DNA of 64,000 nt from Malachius bipustulatus. Taxonomy: Eukaryota; Arthropoda; Insecta; Coleoptera; Melyridae. The position numbers and the translations under genes are program-made. Numbering within the stretch: the first letter of the stretch is position 1; each line of letters begins with the position of its first letter. A model generated the notes under the pieces. That model worked only from the letters and a program-made list of their open reading frames with translations. It was not told the origin of the DNA and did no database searches. Positions 51,831-64,000 of this stretch are shown piece after piece. The DNA lies in NCBI GenBank assembly GCA_910589415.1, contig OU342630.1:48206012-48270011 (forward strand). Reading direction: 5' to 3'.

Positions 51831-53590
51831 CTGATTTGACATTATCTGTAATTAATGGCATTAGCTTTATAAATTTTCAATTTCTAATTTCACAGGCGGA
51901 TTTTTAATGATATTTAGAATTTATGATATAAAAGTTGAAACTTCATTATTTATGTAAAGTATTATATTATGTACCTTTGATTATATTAGAAATGCACATA
52001 TTTTTCCTATAATATCTTTTATTATAATCGTTAATGTAGATAAAATATATTGATATACAATAGTAGAGTTGTAAGAAAATTACGCACTCGCTCAATTAAA
52101 AATCGCAGCTAGCGTCTCATATGTAACTTTTTCCACTTGTGTATAATTCAGCAGTTAAAGCTATTGTTAGGTGTGCTAAACAAACGGCAGTTTAAGAAAA
52201 ATATGCTCAACCGACAATACTCGACCTTTCTTCTATACCTGATTCATTGTGTTGATTTAGCACAATAATTGTAGTTGCGCCGCCAAGCGTACAAGGGTGG
52301 AACTAAAAGTTATTTATGGTGAGACATGGCGGGAGTTCCAAATACATATCAACATTGAAAAAAACTAAAAAAACTCGTAAACTTAATTAGACGGATATGC
52401 CATTAAAGTATTATAAAATTAATGCAACAAAAAATAATTAAGTCTGCAGTATGTTTTATTATAAAAGTGACACTCTTTGCCGCATAAGGGCGCTGTAAAA
52501 CTGGTCCGTTGATTTAGGTGTGAGTGTCCGGTATTGTTAGTTGAGCGTATTTGCTGAAACTATTTGTAAATAAAGTTAATCAATAAAATATTAAATCTAT
52601 AAAAGTCGTTTCTATTTTATGTTAGAGGGTTGGAAAAAAATTTGTGAGGAAATTAAAATTTGGCTTAGACAGTCGTTGGAAAAATATTCTGCGAATAAAT
52701 ATGCATGACTGTAGACATTCAGAATTTTAATTTTACAGTTAGATATACAGGGTTTTTTAAATGATGTGGCCACATTCAAGAATGTGATTCCTGTGTCCGT
52801 TATAAAAAAAATCATATAGGTAAACATTATGTCCGAAACGGCTAAACTTTTTAATAACAGGGTGATGAAGTTACAAGAAAAATGTATAATCTCGTAATGT
52901 TTTCTTCTCGGTTTTCTTTATAACTTTGTAGCGTCCCAATATTCTTCTGGGCTCTGTTTAGAAGTAGAGGCTTTTATCGTTTATGCCGCAACAATCAAAT
53001 TTGAGTATTATTGCGGATTGTCAGAAAGAAGTGACATTTCTATATTTTTTACATTTCTTTGATTGGCGCAATTTAATTGCTTGAAAGTAAAAATTTTAAA
53101 TGGAAGCAATAGGAATCATTTGGGGATAAAAGAAAATCAAAGTTTATTAATAGAAAAATAAAAAATTAGTTGAGGGACCTGTCAGAAAAGAGTTAAAAAA
53201 ATCATAATTAAAAACTGTAATTTTGGACAGAAAGACCCAAAGTGTTTATTTGAATGTTCCCAAAAGAGGATTGGAACCGAAATACAAACCTTCCTAACAT
53301 TTCATTTCATGGATTAAGCGGAACTAAGCATTTTGGTGAGCTATTTCTTAATGGCTGAGTAGTAAATTAATAGTGGCATTTTTATGCATTATAGGGTTTT
53401 ATTTTTTACTTTTTCTTGGAGTTTACCTATTATCTATTATACTGACTTCTGGCAACGAGTCTGTGGGAGAGTTTGGATTTTTGGTTGGATTGTTTTACCT
53501 ACATCTCAAAAATGGATCTCAGTGAAGCAGGGAGGTGATCACGATAGTGGATAGAAGGTTTAAATCAGCAGAGATAAGGTACTGAAGTTA
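51831..53590. other. No gene recognised
   Basis: Only short frames; no repeats or domains that I can name. Confidence 0.45.
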
Positions 53591-56480
53591 ACTTTCTTTT
53601 TTTTTTATTGTTAAATTAGGGTGCTTCGACATCCCGGGTCATTAGCACCAGGTACATTTAAGGATCATTATAATTAACATGTCATTTTAATGTAATTCTT
53701 TCAAACAAGGTTGTATGCTCCAATTTGTCTAATGAATCTCAGTAAGCTTTTGGTGGCAGTTGGCGAATCTATATTAAGGACTTCTTCCAGGCTCTTACCG
53801 ATATTGTTTTGTGCTCTCTCTTGGATAAACCGAGGACATTCTATCAGGAGGTGACGCACTGTCTGCTGTCTACTGCAACGCTCGCAGGCGGGAGCAGTGT
53901 TTTTTTGCAGGATATGGTCATGTGTGATGGCTGTATGTCCTATTCTTAGTCTTCTCAGAATTACTCCCTCTCTTCTGCTATATGAATTTAAAGGCCTTGG
54001 TGAGATTGAGGGCTCTATGGTTTTTAGTTGAGTATGTTGCTCCTGCCATATTTGTGTCCATGTGTTCTTTATTCTTGATAGTATTTCTATTTTCATATCC
54101 TGATGTAGCACTGTGTCCTCCCGTAACTTCATCATATGGCATGCCTCCCGTGCCAGCAGGTCTGCGTCTTCGTTGCCCTTTATGCCGCAATGAGAGGGAA
54201 TCCATATCAAAATGATGTTCTTACCAGTTCCATTCAATTTGCGACATATGCTTCGAATTTCTTGAACAATCAGTTTTTTTGAGTAGATCTGCTTAATGGA
54301 TTGTATCGAACTCAGTGAGTCGGTGCATATGGCCGAGGTTTTAAAAGAGGTACTCAAAGTGTATGTGAGAGCTTCTTTAATAGCATGTAGTTCCGCTGTA
54401 TGTATAGAAGCTTTTGAAGGTAGTCTAAATTTTTTATTACTTGATGATGTGACAACTCCACAACCTACTTTATTCTCATTCTTGGATGCGTCGGTGTATA
54501 TGACTGTGTCTGGATGATACGAATGCAATACTGCTTTGAAGTTGGCTATAATAATTGATGGTGGCGTAACTGCCTTGATGTATCTGGTGAGGGATGTGTC
54601 AATTTGAGGTGTGATTGTCTTCCAAGGTGGCTCATTTATAGTGGATTCAGGTGCGGTGTTTTGGATCTCATCATCGGTTAGATACTGCTGAATTTTCATG
54701 TAGTAAGGTGACGGTAGTCCAGGGTGATTTGTGAATTTGACTTTGTAGGGGTTATTGTTCACGAGGGTTAGGTAATTAGGGTTCTTGGGCTGAGAGGCAA
54801 TCCTGACGGCGAAATTTGTCATAAGCTGCTTTCTACGAAGTTCCAGCGGTATCTCTCCTGTTTCTCTATACAACGTCATTCTCGGGCTTGTTCTGTGAGC
54901 TCCCAAGATCAGTCGCAAAGCAGAGTTTTGTATGGCATTTAGCCTTCTGAGTGCTGATTTTTTTGCCGTGCCGTATGCGATGCATCCGTAGTCCAACTTG
55001 GATCGTACAAGGCTGCGGTATACTGCCAGTAGAATAGATTCACTGGCGCCCCAGTGTTGGCTTGAGAGTGTTTTTAGGATTGATATTCTCTGAAGGCAGT
55101 CGTTTTTCAGTTTGTTTATATGCGGGATCCAATTCAACTTAGGGTCTAGTAAGATGCCTAAAAACTTATGTTCTTTCACTTCTGTCAAAGGGCTGCTCAT
55201 TAATTTTAATTGTGGGGGGCTTTGATATTTTTTTCTTGAGAATACCATGAACTTGGTTTTTTCAGACGAGAGCTTGAAGCCAGCGTGGTCCGCCCAGTTT
55301 TGAATTTTGTCCATTGAATTTTGTATTATTCGGGAGATGTTGTTTGTGTTTGATCCTCTGCAAAATACTACTATATCGTCTGCATAGGTTGATATTTTAG
55401 CTGGGGTTATCGTGGTGCGGGTAAGTTCATCTAGTGCGATAGTAAAGAGGGTCGGACTAATAACTGATCCCTGAGGCACGCCATTCTGTTGGACATATGA
55501 TGATGAGAGGTGATTACCTACTTTTGTTTTAAATGTTCTGTTTCGGAGAAAGTTGTCTACAAAATATAAAATGTTTCCTCGCAGATTTTTTTCATGTAAT
55601 TTTGTAATGATTCTGAATCGCCATGTGGTATCAAAGGCCTTTTCGAGGTCATAAAAAACTGCTATTAGTTCTTGTTTGTTGGCGAATGCTTCTGTTATCT
55701 CTGTATGAAGGTGTGTAATGCTGTCGACAGTTGATCGGCTTGTTCGAAAGCCATTCTGCACGTCGGATATGAGGTTGTTCGTTTCCATATACCACTGTAG
55801 CCTTTTATTCACGATTCGTTCAAGCAACTTGCACGATGTACAGGTCAGAGAGATAGGTCTATAAGAAGAAATTTCATCCTTTGGTTTATTTGGTTTGTGA
55901 ATTGGTAGGACAATAGCTGTTCTCCAAATTTCTGGGAAACGGTTTTCTGTCCATATTAAATTGAATATCTCTAGGAGTTTGTGCAGGCCAATTGGTGGTA
56001 GGTTTTTAAGGAAGATGCTAGGTATGTTGTCTGGGCCTGCCGTAGCGCTGGCGCTATGTTGCAAGGCCTCATTCACTTCCTCGATTGTTATGGGTGCATT
56101 TATAGAAGTAGGCTGATCTTCCGTGTAATCTAGCCTTGCGTCTGATTCTGCGGTTTTTTTCCTTTTTAAGAATTCTGTTGTAAAGTTTGAGTCTCCAGAG
56201 TTGCTGGAGAATTTTCTTGCTATCATTTCGGTTAGTTCTGAAGCGGTGGTGATAAGGTCTCCGTTATTTGTCCTGATTCCGGCTATATGATTCAATTTTT
56301 GCGAACCTTTGATCCCAGCGATTTTGTCCCATACTTCGTTTATTGGTGTTTCGCTTGTTAAGGTAGAAACATAATTCTCCCAGTACATCTTTTTGCTCTG
56401 CTTGATTATTCTTCTTTCAAGTGCCCTATATTCTTTTAGTTTAATTAAATTTTCTACGGTTCTATGCCTTTTTGGACCGG
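53591..56480 (-). mobile_element. I-group non-LTR retrotransposon, 5'-truncated
   Basis: The minus-strand 3' part of a LINE: RT and RNase H in one frame, a short 3' UTR, and a poly(A)-like tail at 53597-53608. ORF1 and the endonuclease are absent here. The left (5') edge abuts the LOA-like element at about 56480. Confidence 0.85.
53701..56480 (-). CDS. I-group LINE ORF2 fragment: RT, RNase H, zinc knuckle
   Basis: About 925 codons open from the LINE edge to the stop. The frame runs upstream to 56562 with an ATG, but those first ~28 codons belong to the neighbouring element. The reverse transcriptase has SYRPISLTC, QNGFRTSRST, AVFYDLEKAFDTTW (motif A), GVPQGSVISPTLF and TYADDIVVF. RNase H carries the catalytic acids in VIYTDASKN, AELHAIKEA, CTDSLSS and NEDADLLARE. 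A C-terminal CERCSRQQTVRHLLIEC fits the usual CCHC. The open frame suggests a fairly young copy, but lacking its 5' half it cannot move on its own. Confidence 0.9.
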
Positions 56481-56842
56481 GCAACGTGGTGCCACTTGTG
56501 AGTACCACGGCTAACAAGGCTCTGACAAAACATGGCACAGACCGTAAACCGCTAGGTGGCACAACGACCCCCGAGGTATATCACTGTCGTGACCTGCCTC
56601 GGGGTAGTGACGCCAGGGGCACGGGGGCTTGGCTTAACCGCCTGTCTGCGTGGATGAGGACCACTATAAAAACCTCCCCAAATCCACGGTATTGTGCGCG
56701 CCAATGGATGCATGGTCGAGGGGGAGCTCGGCAACTAGCGACAAACCTCGGGGAACCTGGCGCACCCCGTTGTATGTAGCCTGCTGCGTCATGGGGGTTA
56801 TGGCGCAGTACCTTTATTTCCCCCAGTTCTCGTGGGACCAAA

Positions 56843-58000
56843 ATGGAAACCAACGAAAAAACAAAACAAACAACTGAGGGACCTCCACAAGAAGGAACCT
56901 CAGAACTTAGCATGGATGCACAGGATGTGGCAGGCCCCCAGAGCCATGCCACCCTGGAACCTATGCAAGTTGAAACACACAGCTGTGCGGACTCGCAGGG
57001 AAGTAGCAGTGCTACAAGACCAGCGAGTACGACAGCTGAACAAAAAACGGCCTCAGGGGCCCTAATACAAACCCCGAGACCTAAGCTGTCGGGTGCACAG
57101 CGTAGAAAGCTGGCAGTTGAATTCGCGAAAGCCGCTGGGGTACCAATCAAACCCAGAAGGCCGCGGACAAACCGCCAGCGAAAAAACCCTGATGGAGAGG
57201 CGGGACCCAGCAGAGCGTCAAACTCTGCATCACAGGGAACTGCCACCCCATCTGTAAAAAGGCCAAGGTCAGTGGTAAGCACTCCATCCCCAGCGATGAG
57301 TGCAACCAAAGTCCTGGCCAAAAAGCCAAAGCACGAAGGGGAGACTGTGACCTCCGAGCCTGGCGCATCCTCACAGGGTGCTACTGGCTTCGGAGTAAGC
57401 TACAGTCAAGCCCTGACGGCTTTCAAAATGGCGGTGGTAATGGAAAGTTACCCCGAAGAGCGGCTGGATCAACACCAGGCAAAACTGGTCCAGCAATCCA
57501 TCATGGAGCAGGTGGTGGGGGGCGTGCCTGGACTGGGGCCACAATTCAAGAGCACCAGGTTTGAGAAGGGCGTGGTCTTCATCACCTGCGCCAATGAAAA
57601 ATCTAAGAGGTGGCTGGTGGACTTGGTACCGAAGCTACGACCTTGGGATGGGGCCGCACTACGTGTGGGCCCGTCCAGAGAAGTGGTGAAAGCCACTAAG
57701 GTCGTGATCTTCATTCCTGCAGACACACCAGGCCTCGAGGAACCAACAAAAGCCTTTCGTCTGTTGGAAAACCAGAATCTGGGCATTAAAACAGACGAAT
57801 GGTCTATCATCAAACAGCACAGGGAGAGGGACGGTAAGGGTACCACACTTGTGCTGTGGATTGATGAAGAGTCTCTGAAGGCTCTCGCCGGAGGGGGGTA
57901 CAAAGCGTACCTCGGTTTTGGTGAGGTAACCTTCAGAGTGATGGGAGGAAAGAACACACCCTGCAATGCTGCGGGCTCTCCAGATCAACCTGCAGCATAG
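56843..58000 (+). CDS. LOA-like ORF1 (gag-like, DUF4780 region)
   Basis: 385 residues. The N-terminal half is low-complexity and basic (residues 80-170, many K/R/P). The C-terminal half (about 190-370, from SYSQALTAFKMAV to YLGFGEVTFRVMG) matches the DUF4780 region found in gag-like proteins of this LINE group; it should bind element RNA. No CCHC knuckle. The stop overlaps ORF2 by 35 bp, in the +1 frame, suggesting reinitiation or frameshift for ORF2. The frame is intact. Confidence 0.75.
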   Translation: METNEKTKQTTEGPPQEGTSELSMDAQDVAGPQSHATLEPMQVETHSCADSQGSSSATRPASTTAEQKTASGALIQTPRPKLSGAQRRKLAVEFAKAAGVPIKPRRPRTNRQRKNPDGEAGPSRASNSASQGTATPSVKRPRSVVSTPSPAMSATKVLAKKPKHEGETVTSEPGASSQGATGFGVSYSQALTAFKMAVVMESYPEERLDQHQAKLVQQSIMEQVVGGVPGLGPQFKSTRFEKGVVFITCANEKSKRWLVDLVPKLRPWDGAALRVGPSREVVKATKVVIFIPADTPGLEEPTKAFRLLENQNLGIKTDEWSIIKQHRERDGKGTTLVLWIDEESLKALAGGGYKAYLGFGEVTFRVMGGKNTPCNAAGSPDQPAA

Positions 58001-61000
58001 CAAAGCTGCCTCCGCATCTCTGTGCAGACTTCTAGCTGCCGGAGATGTAGACGTAGCCCTAATTCAAGAACCTTGGCTGGTAGCCGGCCGCGTAGCAGGT
58101 TTAGGAGCAGCCAGAGGTAAGATCATTTACAATAGGGCCTACGGTAACAGCAGAACATGCATTTACGTGAAAAACGAACTAAAAGTCCTGGTTATAACAC
58201 AATTATGTTTCAGGGACTTGACCACAGTAATACTGAAATATCATATGGATGGGGCAGCCAAGGAGCTTGTAGTAGCTTCATTATACCTACCATATGACTC
58301 CACCAGTCCTCCTCCGTCACAGGAAATGGAACTACTGGTTAAGTACTGCGAGGACCATAACCTCCAGGTCATCATTGGTGTCGATGCAAACTCCCATCAC
58401 GCAGTGTGGGGCAGCAGCGACACAAACAACAGAGGTGAGTCACTGTTACAGTTTATGGTATCCAGGAAACTGGAACTTCTGAATAGGGGCAGGGAACCCA
58501 CCTTTGTAACATCGAGACGGAAAGAAATAATTGACATCACCTTAGCTTCCCCTCGTATTGGCGCCCGGGTAGTCAAGTGGCGTGTATCTGATGAACCGTC
58601 TCACTCAGATCACAGATACATTCAGCTGGAAATCAACTCCGTTGATAAGACAGCAGAGCTGTATCGCAATCCACGAAAGACTGACTGGGCGAGGTACAGG
58701 GCGGAGTTGAGGGCAAATCTAACCAATGTCAAAAGCAACATTGCATGCATATACGATATCGAGGTAGCTACAGAACAACTCCAAGCAGCCATTACAACCT
58801 CATATCACAACAACTGTGCTCAGACACCCCGTCGGAAAGGTGGGGATGTCAGTTGGTGGAACCCCAAACTGGCGGAAATGAGACAGAAAACACGTAAGCT
58901 TTTTAACAAAGCTAAGAAAACAGGAAAATGGGACGAATATAAGACCACCAATACTGAATACAACAAGGAGATCAGATTTGCAAGAAGAGCTGCGTGGAGG
59001 AAGCTCTGTCAGGATGTGGAAACGACATCCGAAGGAGCAAGACTCTACAAACTCATGGCAAAAGATCCCCTGAACCCCATTGGTACCTTAAAAAGTAGCA
59101 ATGGTAATTACACAGAAACCGGGAGGGAAACTCTCAAGGTACTCCTCAGAGCACACTTTCCGGACTGCAATGTAATTGAAGTGGAAGATGGCCTACACAA
59201 CACTCTGGAAAACCTAAACCACAGGGTCACCAGGGAAGACTGGAGGACATCAAGACACATAATTACATATGAAAAAGTTAAATGGGCCATAAGCTCATTT
59301 GAGCCTTACAAGTCACCTGGCCCGGACGGGATCTATCCTGCCCTTTTGGAGCAGGCGAGTGAAGATCTCACGCCGGTGCTTTGTAGGATATTCAGAGCCA
59401 GTTTGGCACTTGGTTACATTCCGCTGGCCTGGAGAGAAATAAAAGAGGTTTTTATACCGAAACCTGGACGTAATGACTACGACGAGGCCAAGGCATATAG
59501 ACCGATTAGTTTGACATCCTTTTTACTAAAAGCGATGGAAAAACTGGTTGAGAAGCATCTCAGGCAAACCTTTCTTACAGAGAGGCCATTAAGCCAGAGG
59601 CAACATGCTTTTCAACCAGGTAAATCATGCGAATCAGCTTTGCACCAGCTAGTGATGAGAATTGAAAAATCACTAGACAACAAAGAAATTGCCCTCGGGG
59701 CTTTTCTAGACATAGAGGGGGCGTTTGACAACACCTCCTTTAGCTGCATGGTATCGGCTGCTAGAAGACATGGCGTCGACGACACCACAACTAGGTGGCT
59801 GAGCGCTATGTTGGAAGGCAGAAGAGTCCAAGCAACTCTGTTTGGCGAGACGATGCGGGTCACCGTCACCAAAGGATGCCCACAGGGCGGAGTCCTATCT
59901 CCGTTGCTGTGGGACATGGTGGTGGATGACCTGCTCATCAAGCTAAATAACAAAGGTTATTATACCCAAGGCTATGCGGATGACATAGTCATACTGGTCA
60001 TGGGGAAATACACTAAAACCATCTCAGAGCTCATGCAAGGGGCTCTGAATATCGTGGAGGAATGGTGCTTCGGGGCGAAGCTTCGCGTAAACCCTGTCAA
60101 AACGGCACTGGTCCCCTTCACCAAAAGAAGCAAGATGGAGGAATTAACCCCACCCATCTTCTTCAATGAACGGCTGCAGGTGAACGACCGGGTCAAATAT
60201 CTGGGAATAACCCTGGATGCAAAACTGACCTGGAATCTTCACCTGCAGAAAGCGATAAATAAAAGTAAAATGGCACTGATGGCTTGTAGAAGGTCATTCA
60301 GTAAAACATGGGGACTGAAACCACGCATGGTACATTGGCTGTATATTGCCGTGGTCAGGCCCATACTAACATATGGCTGTCTAGTCTGGTGGCCAAAGAT
60401 CGACCAGAAACAAGCCATTATGAAAATTCAAAGTGTTCAAAGGCTTGCATGCTTAGGCATCACGGGAGCCATGAACACTACATCAACGACAGCACTGGAG
60501 GCCATACTTGACCTGCCTCCTCTTGACATTCATATTAAGAGCGAGGCACGATTGGGCGCCTACAGGCTGAAACAAAACAAAAACTGGGACAAACCTGGGA
60601 AAACCGGGCATTCCAGAATAACTGATATCATCGCAGATCCTATCCTGGAAATGCAATCCGATGGTATGAGTACTACGATATCATTTGTAAAACCATTCAA
60701 AGTTCTAATGGACTGGAAAGAATGGCAACAAATGGAACACCTGTGCCTGAAAAAAGGGCTGGTCTGGTACACTGACGGTTCAAAGACAGGGACAGGTACC
60801 GGAGCTGGAGTGCATGGGGTGGTCCCCGGATGCAATATTTACGTGCCACTGGGGACTCATGCCAGCATCTTCCAGGCCGAAATAAATGCAATTAGGCTAT
60901 GCGTTGGAGAGAATACCAGAAGGAACTATCGAGGTAGGGAAATCTACATCCTCTCCGACAGTCAGGCTAGCCTGAAAGCCCTTGCAGCTTATGAAATCAG

Positions 61001-61591
61001 ATCAAAACTGGTCTGGGAATGCCTGCAAGACCTCATTGACTTAGCCAGGTGTAACGTGGTGACACTAGTTTGGGTTCCGGGTCACCGTGGGACGCCTGGT
61101 AATGAGGCTGCAGATCAACTAGCCAAGAAAGGCGCTGGGATAAACTACACTGGGCCCGAACCAGTGTTGGCATCCCAAAGAACACTGTACGCGGGGCGGT
61201 GGCTCAGTGGATAAGAACACAACATAGAGCACACTGGAACCGTATAACAGGAAACAAACATGGTAAGGTGATGATCAAGGAGCCCTCTCAAAACCTTGCC
61301 AGACAGATACTGCAACTAAACAGAATGCAGATCAGAACGGTGGTGGGTCTTCTCACAGGACACTGCCACCTAAGAGTACACCTACATAAACTGGGGATAT
61401 ACAGAGAAGACCCAATTTGTAGACTCTGCAATGAAGAAGACGAGACAGCTTCTCATGTGATATTCGAGTGTCCAGCACTCGCACGAACGCGCTATGCGGT
61501 TCTGGGACCAATCAGTCCCGGGAGCCATCTGGCGGAAAAAACCTTGGTTAGCGGGCTGCTAAACCTTGTCAAAGGAACGGAGCTCTTCTAA
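57966..61591 (+). pseudogene. LOA-like ORF2: endonuclease, RT, RNase H; one frameshift
   Basis: The enzyme for target-primed reverse transcription. Endonuclease residues 1-220: LQINLQHSK, LIQEPWL, GVDANSHH and SDHRYIQLEI. RT residues about 430-720: YKSPGPDGIYPALL, AYRPISLTSF, QHAFQPGKSCESAL, GAFLDIEGAFDNT (motif A), GCPQGGVLSPLLW and GYADDIVIL. RNase H about 930-1060: VWYTDGSK, AEINAIRL, SDSQASL and NEAADQLAKK. The first frame ends at 61214; a 1-base shift near 61190-61200 passes into the frame ending at 61591, which carries CRLCNEEDETASHVIFEC. Apart from that indel the frame is clean. Confidence 0.9.
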
Positions 61592-61736
61592 TCAAGGAGA
61601 ATCTAAATGTGAGAAATACAATAAGCCCGCTGGCTTCAGTGTTTGGGACCTAATAAACCATCTCTCACATTTAGTTAAAATACCAAATACCAAATACCAA
61701 TACCAAGCATTTTAGTTGTTCGTATGTTAGTATATA

Positions 61737-62345
61737 TTATTGCGTCTGATTCTCGTTGATTGCTGATTCTATTACTGAAAAGCTTCTTTCTTCAGATAAA
61801 TCTTCTGTAGATTTAGTGTTGCTTCTCTTTAGTTTCTTATACTGAGCAGTTAGTTTCGTCTTAATGTTTTGTGGGGAGTGTATAATATTCATTTCCTGGA
61901 CTGTTGTTGCAGCTGTAGGACTGGGTGGCTCGGTTGATTCTGAGGAAGGTGGAGCAGGTCTCTTGAAGCGCGAAGAGGCCATTTCTTCCGATGTAGTTGT
62001 ATCTTTATGTATCAGAATGTCCGCCATATAATTTGTGCCGGTTGTGAAAGTTAGTCTTTTATCCGGTTCCATGGAATGAAGATCTTTGGAGCTGATGTCT
62101 TGTGAAGTCTGATTTCGTTCAGTGTAGTGTCGGGCTGTGTTTTCGGTGCTAGTATCTGACCATATGATATTTATGTTGTCCGGAGCTTGATTAAGTGGTT
62201 TATTGTTTATGGCTTTGTTAACTGAAGTTTCCACTTGTATCTGGTTGAGGGTTTCAAGTTGGCTTGGTAGGGTGAGTTCTGAAGGCTCTGTTGCTTGTGT
62301 GGTTGGGTATCTTGTGGGATTTGATGTCGTCCTGGAGTCGAGATT
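61737..62345 (-). pseudogene. Possible LINE ORF1 N-terminus, minus strand
   Basis: Open frame with a hydrophilic Ser/Thr/Pro-rich protein (FKRPAPPSSESTEPPSP, KLKRSNTKSTEDLSEE); there is no ATG at the apparent start, and the frame continues upstream of 62234. It is cut at 61736 by the tail of the LOA-like element. Its composition and position suggest ORF1 of the minus-strand LINE whose ORF2 lies at 53701-56480, with the middle lost. No conserved domain seen. Confidence 0.35.
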
Positions 62346-62544
62346 GTGCAGCGAAGCATCGAGGACGGTTCAAACCGAGCTCCGTTATCAGTGTAGTGGC
62401 TGTGTTTTCTTTACTTATCGATTTATAAATACAAGATTATCACCTAGAAACACGACAAGAGACAACAAAATTTCAAAACAAAATAAAGTTATTTATGAAA
62501 TTTTTTTAAAACTCGGCGCTAACTCGGCTGAGTGGCGCCATAAA
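62346..62544. other. Divergent LINE 5' regions
   Basis: Lies between the minus-strand ORF1 fragment and the plus-strand ORF1; probably the 5' UTRs of both. No boundary could be fixed. Confidence 0.35.
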
Positions 62545-63696
62545 TATGACCGGTGATAGTGATACGGCTAAACGCAAATCAGGTGAAATAAGCCCGTTAG
62601 CAGAGAATAGTACACAAAAGAGATACGCCTGGAATGTGGAAGATTTGCTATCACAAAACAAGTACTATCTACCACCAGAAAAGGAAGACTAAACAGCGAT
62701 TACCCGCCAAACAGATCTAATTACAACACACAAAATAGCAATGATAAACAAAATAGCGGAAAGATAAAAATCCCCCCAATATTCATACACGCACAAAACT
62801 ATAAAGAAATTGCAGAAGATATCAAGGCACTGACAATAAATGATTTTACAACGTCATACAATCTTAATCGCCTCCGAATCAATTTATCGAGTATAGAAGA
62901 CTTCAGAACCTTAACAAAATATTATACAGATAATAAAATAAATTTTTATTCTTATCAAAATCCAGAACACAAACCGTTATCTATTGTAATTAAAAATGTT
63001 CCGATCTCAATAACCGAACAGGAAATAGAGCAGTTACTGATGGATAAAAAATATCCTGTGACAAAAGTAACACGACTTTTAAACAGGGAAAAACGAATAA
63101 GCCCAAGTGTTGCAGTAGAATTAACAAACACCGACGAAGGAAAAGAAATATATAAGCTAGACAAACTTGGCTACTCAGTAGTGAAAGTTGAATCACGGAG
63201 AAATACCCAATCGGTACCACAGTGCCATCGATGTCAACGATTTGGTCATACAAAAAACTATTTTCAAATGGAATACAGATGCGTCAAATGTCAGGGAAAA
63301 CACTTCTACAAGGATTGCCCAAAAAACCCTAACATACCGCCAACCTGTGTTAACTGCGGAGACCAGCATCCTGCCAACTACCGGGGCTGCAAATACTATA
63401 AAAAACATCAACTGAGTAAAAATACTAATCATACCAACAGCACTGATGCGAACCACCAGTATAGAAATCTCCATCGTCCCAACTTTACAACGACAAATAC
63501 AACGCAAACTTATGCAGATAAAGTAAAAGCACATTATAATCAGCTCCCAAGATCCCAACACCCAACCCCCTCTCAAAGCACATCCATTGTAGATCAAATC
63601 CTCAGATTTATACTCGACATGATCACCCCGCACCTAAACAAAATCAAACAGTTTTTCATAAATAATATAATACCCAACCTATTCAATGGACCATAA
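62545..63696 (+). pseudogene. Jockey-like LINE ORF1 with zinc knuckles, one frameshift
   Basis: Starts MTGDSDTAKRKSG at 62545 and stops at 62689 in this frame. A 1-base shift there gives a continuous frame (LNSDYPPNRSNYN, IPPIFIHAQNYKEI) to 63696. The later part has a PRE_C2HC-like fold (IVIKNVPISITEQEIE, LGYSVVKVESRRNT) and the cysteine knuckles CHRCQRFGHTKNY, CVKCQGKHFYKDC and CVNCGDQHPANYRGC. This is the gag-like RNA-binding protein of Jockey/I-type LINEs. The ATG at 63040 is internal. Confidence 0.8.
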
Positions 63697-64000
63697 CCCA
63701 GCAGAAATAATACAAAATATAACAATTCTAAATTTTAATGCGAATGGAATAACAAAACAAAATCAATGCTAATTGATTTCTTAGCTCGACACCAAGTGGC
63801 GATAGCTTGTATTACTGAAACTCATCTAGCCGAAAACGAAGTTCTGAAAATACCTGGATACACCATCTACAGAACAGATAGAAACTCAAGAGTCGCCTCA
63901 GGAGGCGTGGCTATACTGATTAAACGAAAAATTAGTCACTCTCAGCTACCAGTAATTAAAACAGATCTGGAGACCATCGGTATCCAAATAAATTTAAATA
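63686..64000 (+). pseudogene. Jockey-like LINE ORF2 start, runs off the window
   Basis: The ATG at 63686 overlaps the ORF1 stop by 11 bp. ITILNFNANGITK, then a 1-base deletion near 63762, then LARHQVAIACITETHL, IPGYTIYRTDR and SGGVAILIKR: the first quarter of the EEP endonuclease. The reverse transcriptase would lie to the right of the window. Confidence 0.78.

Larger units (their letters stand above)
56483..61707 (+). mobile_element. LOA/Lian-like non-LTR retrotransposon, near full length
   Basis: A GC-rich 5' UTR (about 56483-56842), two overlapping ORFs, and a 3' UTR ending in repeats of AATACCA (61676-61707). Its base composition is clearly richer in GC than the flanks. It is inserted against, or into, the minus-strand LINE. 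ORF2 has one frameshift near 61195. Confidence 0.85.

Overview
This is insect genomic DNA, AT-rich and crowded with transposable elements. The one host gene I can build end to end is an insect odorant receptor of the 7tm_6 family. It lies on the + strand as six exons between 25589 and 45666. All five splice junctions keep phase and the predicted protein is 379 residues. Its introns, 1.0 to 8.6 kb long, are filled with mobile elements. Nothing looks bacterial or plasmid-borne. I cannot fix the insect order from sequence alone.

Left part (1-25 kb): a broken LINE (129-2405); a nested array of a ~635-bp non-coding repeat (2406-6080, again 17336-18836); a Penelope-like element with RT and GIY-YIG endonuclease plus an inverted partial copy of itself (7480-11974); two long palindromic fold-back elements and a DD41D-type Tc1/mariner transposon, all with CAGGGTG termini at TA sites in (TA)n tracts (12044-16209); a 430-bp-period element with a hammerhead ribozyme (18855-19449); then remnants and short inverted repeats.

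Middle part (25-46 kb) is the receptor gene. Intron 1 holds a 3-kb array of a 313-bp monomer; each complete monomer carries a full hammerhead ribozyme motif, eight in the gene's sense orientation and one inverted. Intron 2 has a fold-back element. Intron 3 has a nearly intact Ty3/gypsy retrotransposon with 258-bp LTRs nested in another DNA element, followed by a fold-back. Intron 4 has a PIF/Harbinger-type element. Intron 5 has a hAT-type element with an 8-bp target duplication and another fold-back nested in it.

Right part (46-64 kb): LINE fragments; a second DD41D transposon (48289-51062) inserted inside the GDFN endonuclease motif of a minus-strand LINE; an I-group LINE with RNase H on the minus strand (53591-56480); a nearly complete LOA/Lian-like LINE on the plus strand (56483-61707); and the 5' half of a Jockey-like LINE running off the right edge.

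The most interesting theme is hammerhead self-cleaving RNA. Three unrelated repeats carry it: the Penelope termini, the 313-bp array and the 430-bp element. Two repeat boundaries lie at, or one base from, the predicted cleavage sites, as expected if cleaved RNAs were copied back into DNA. The 313-bp array looks like a retrozyme-type satellite inside an odorant receptor intron.
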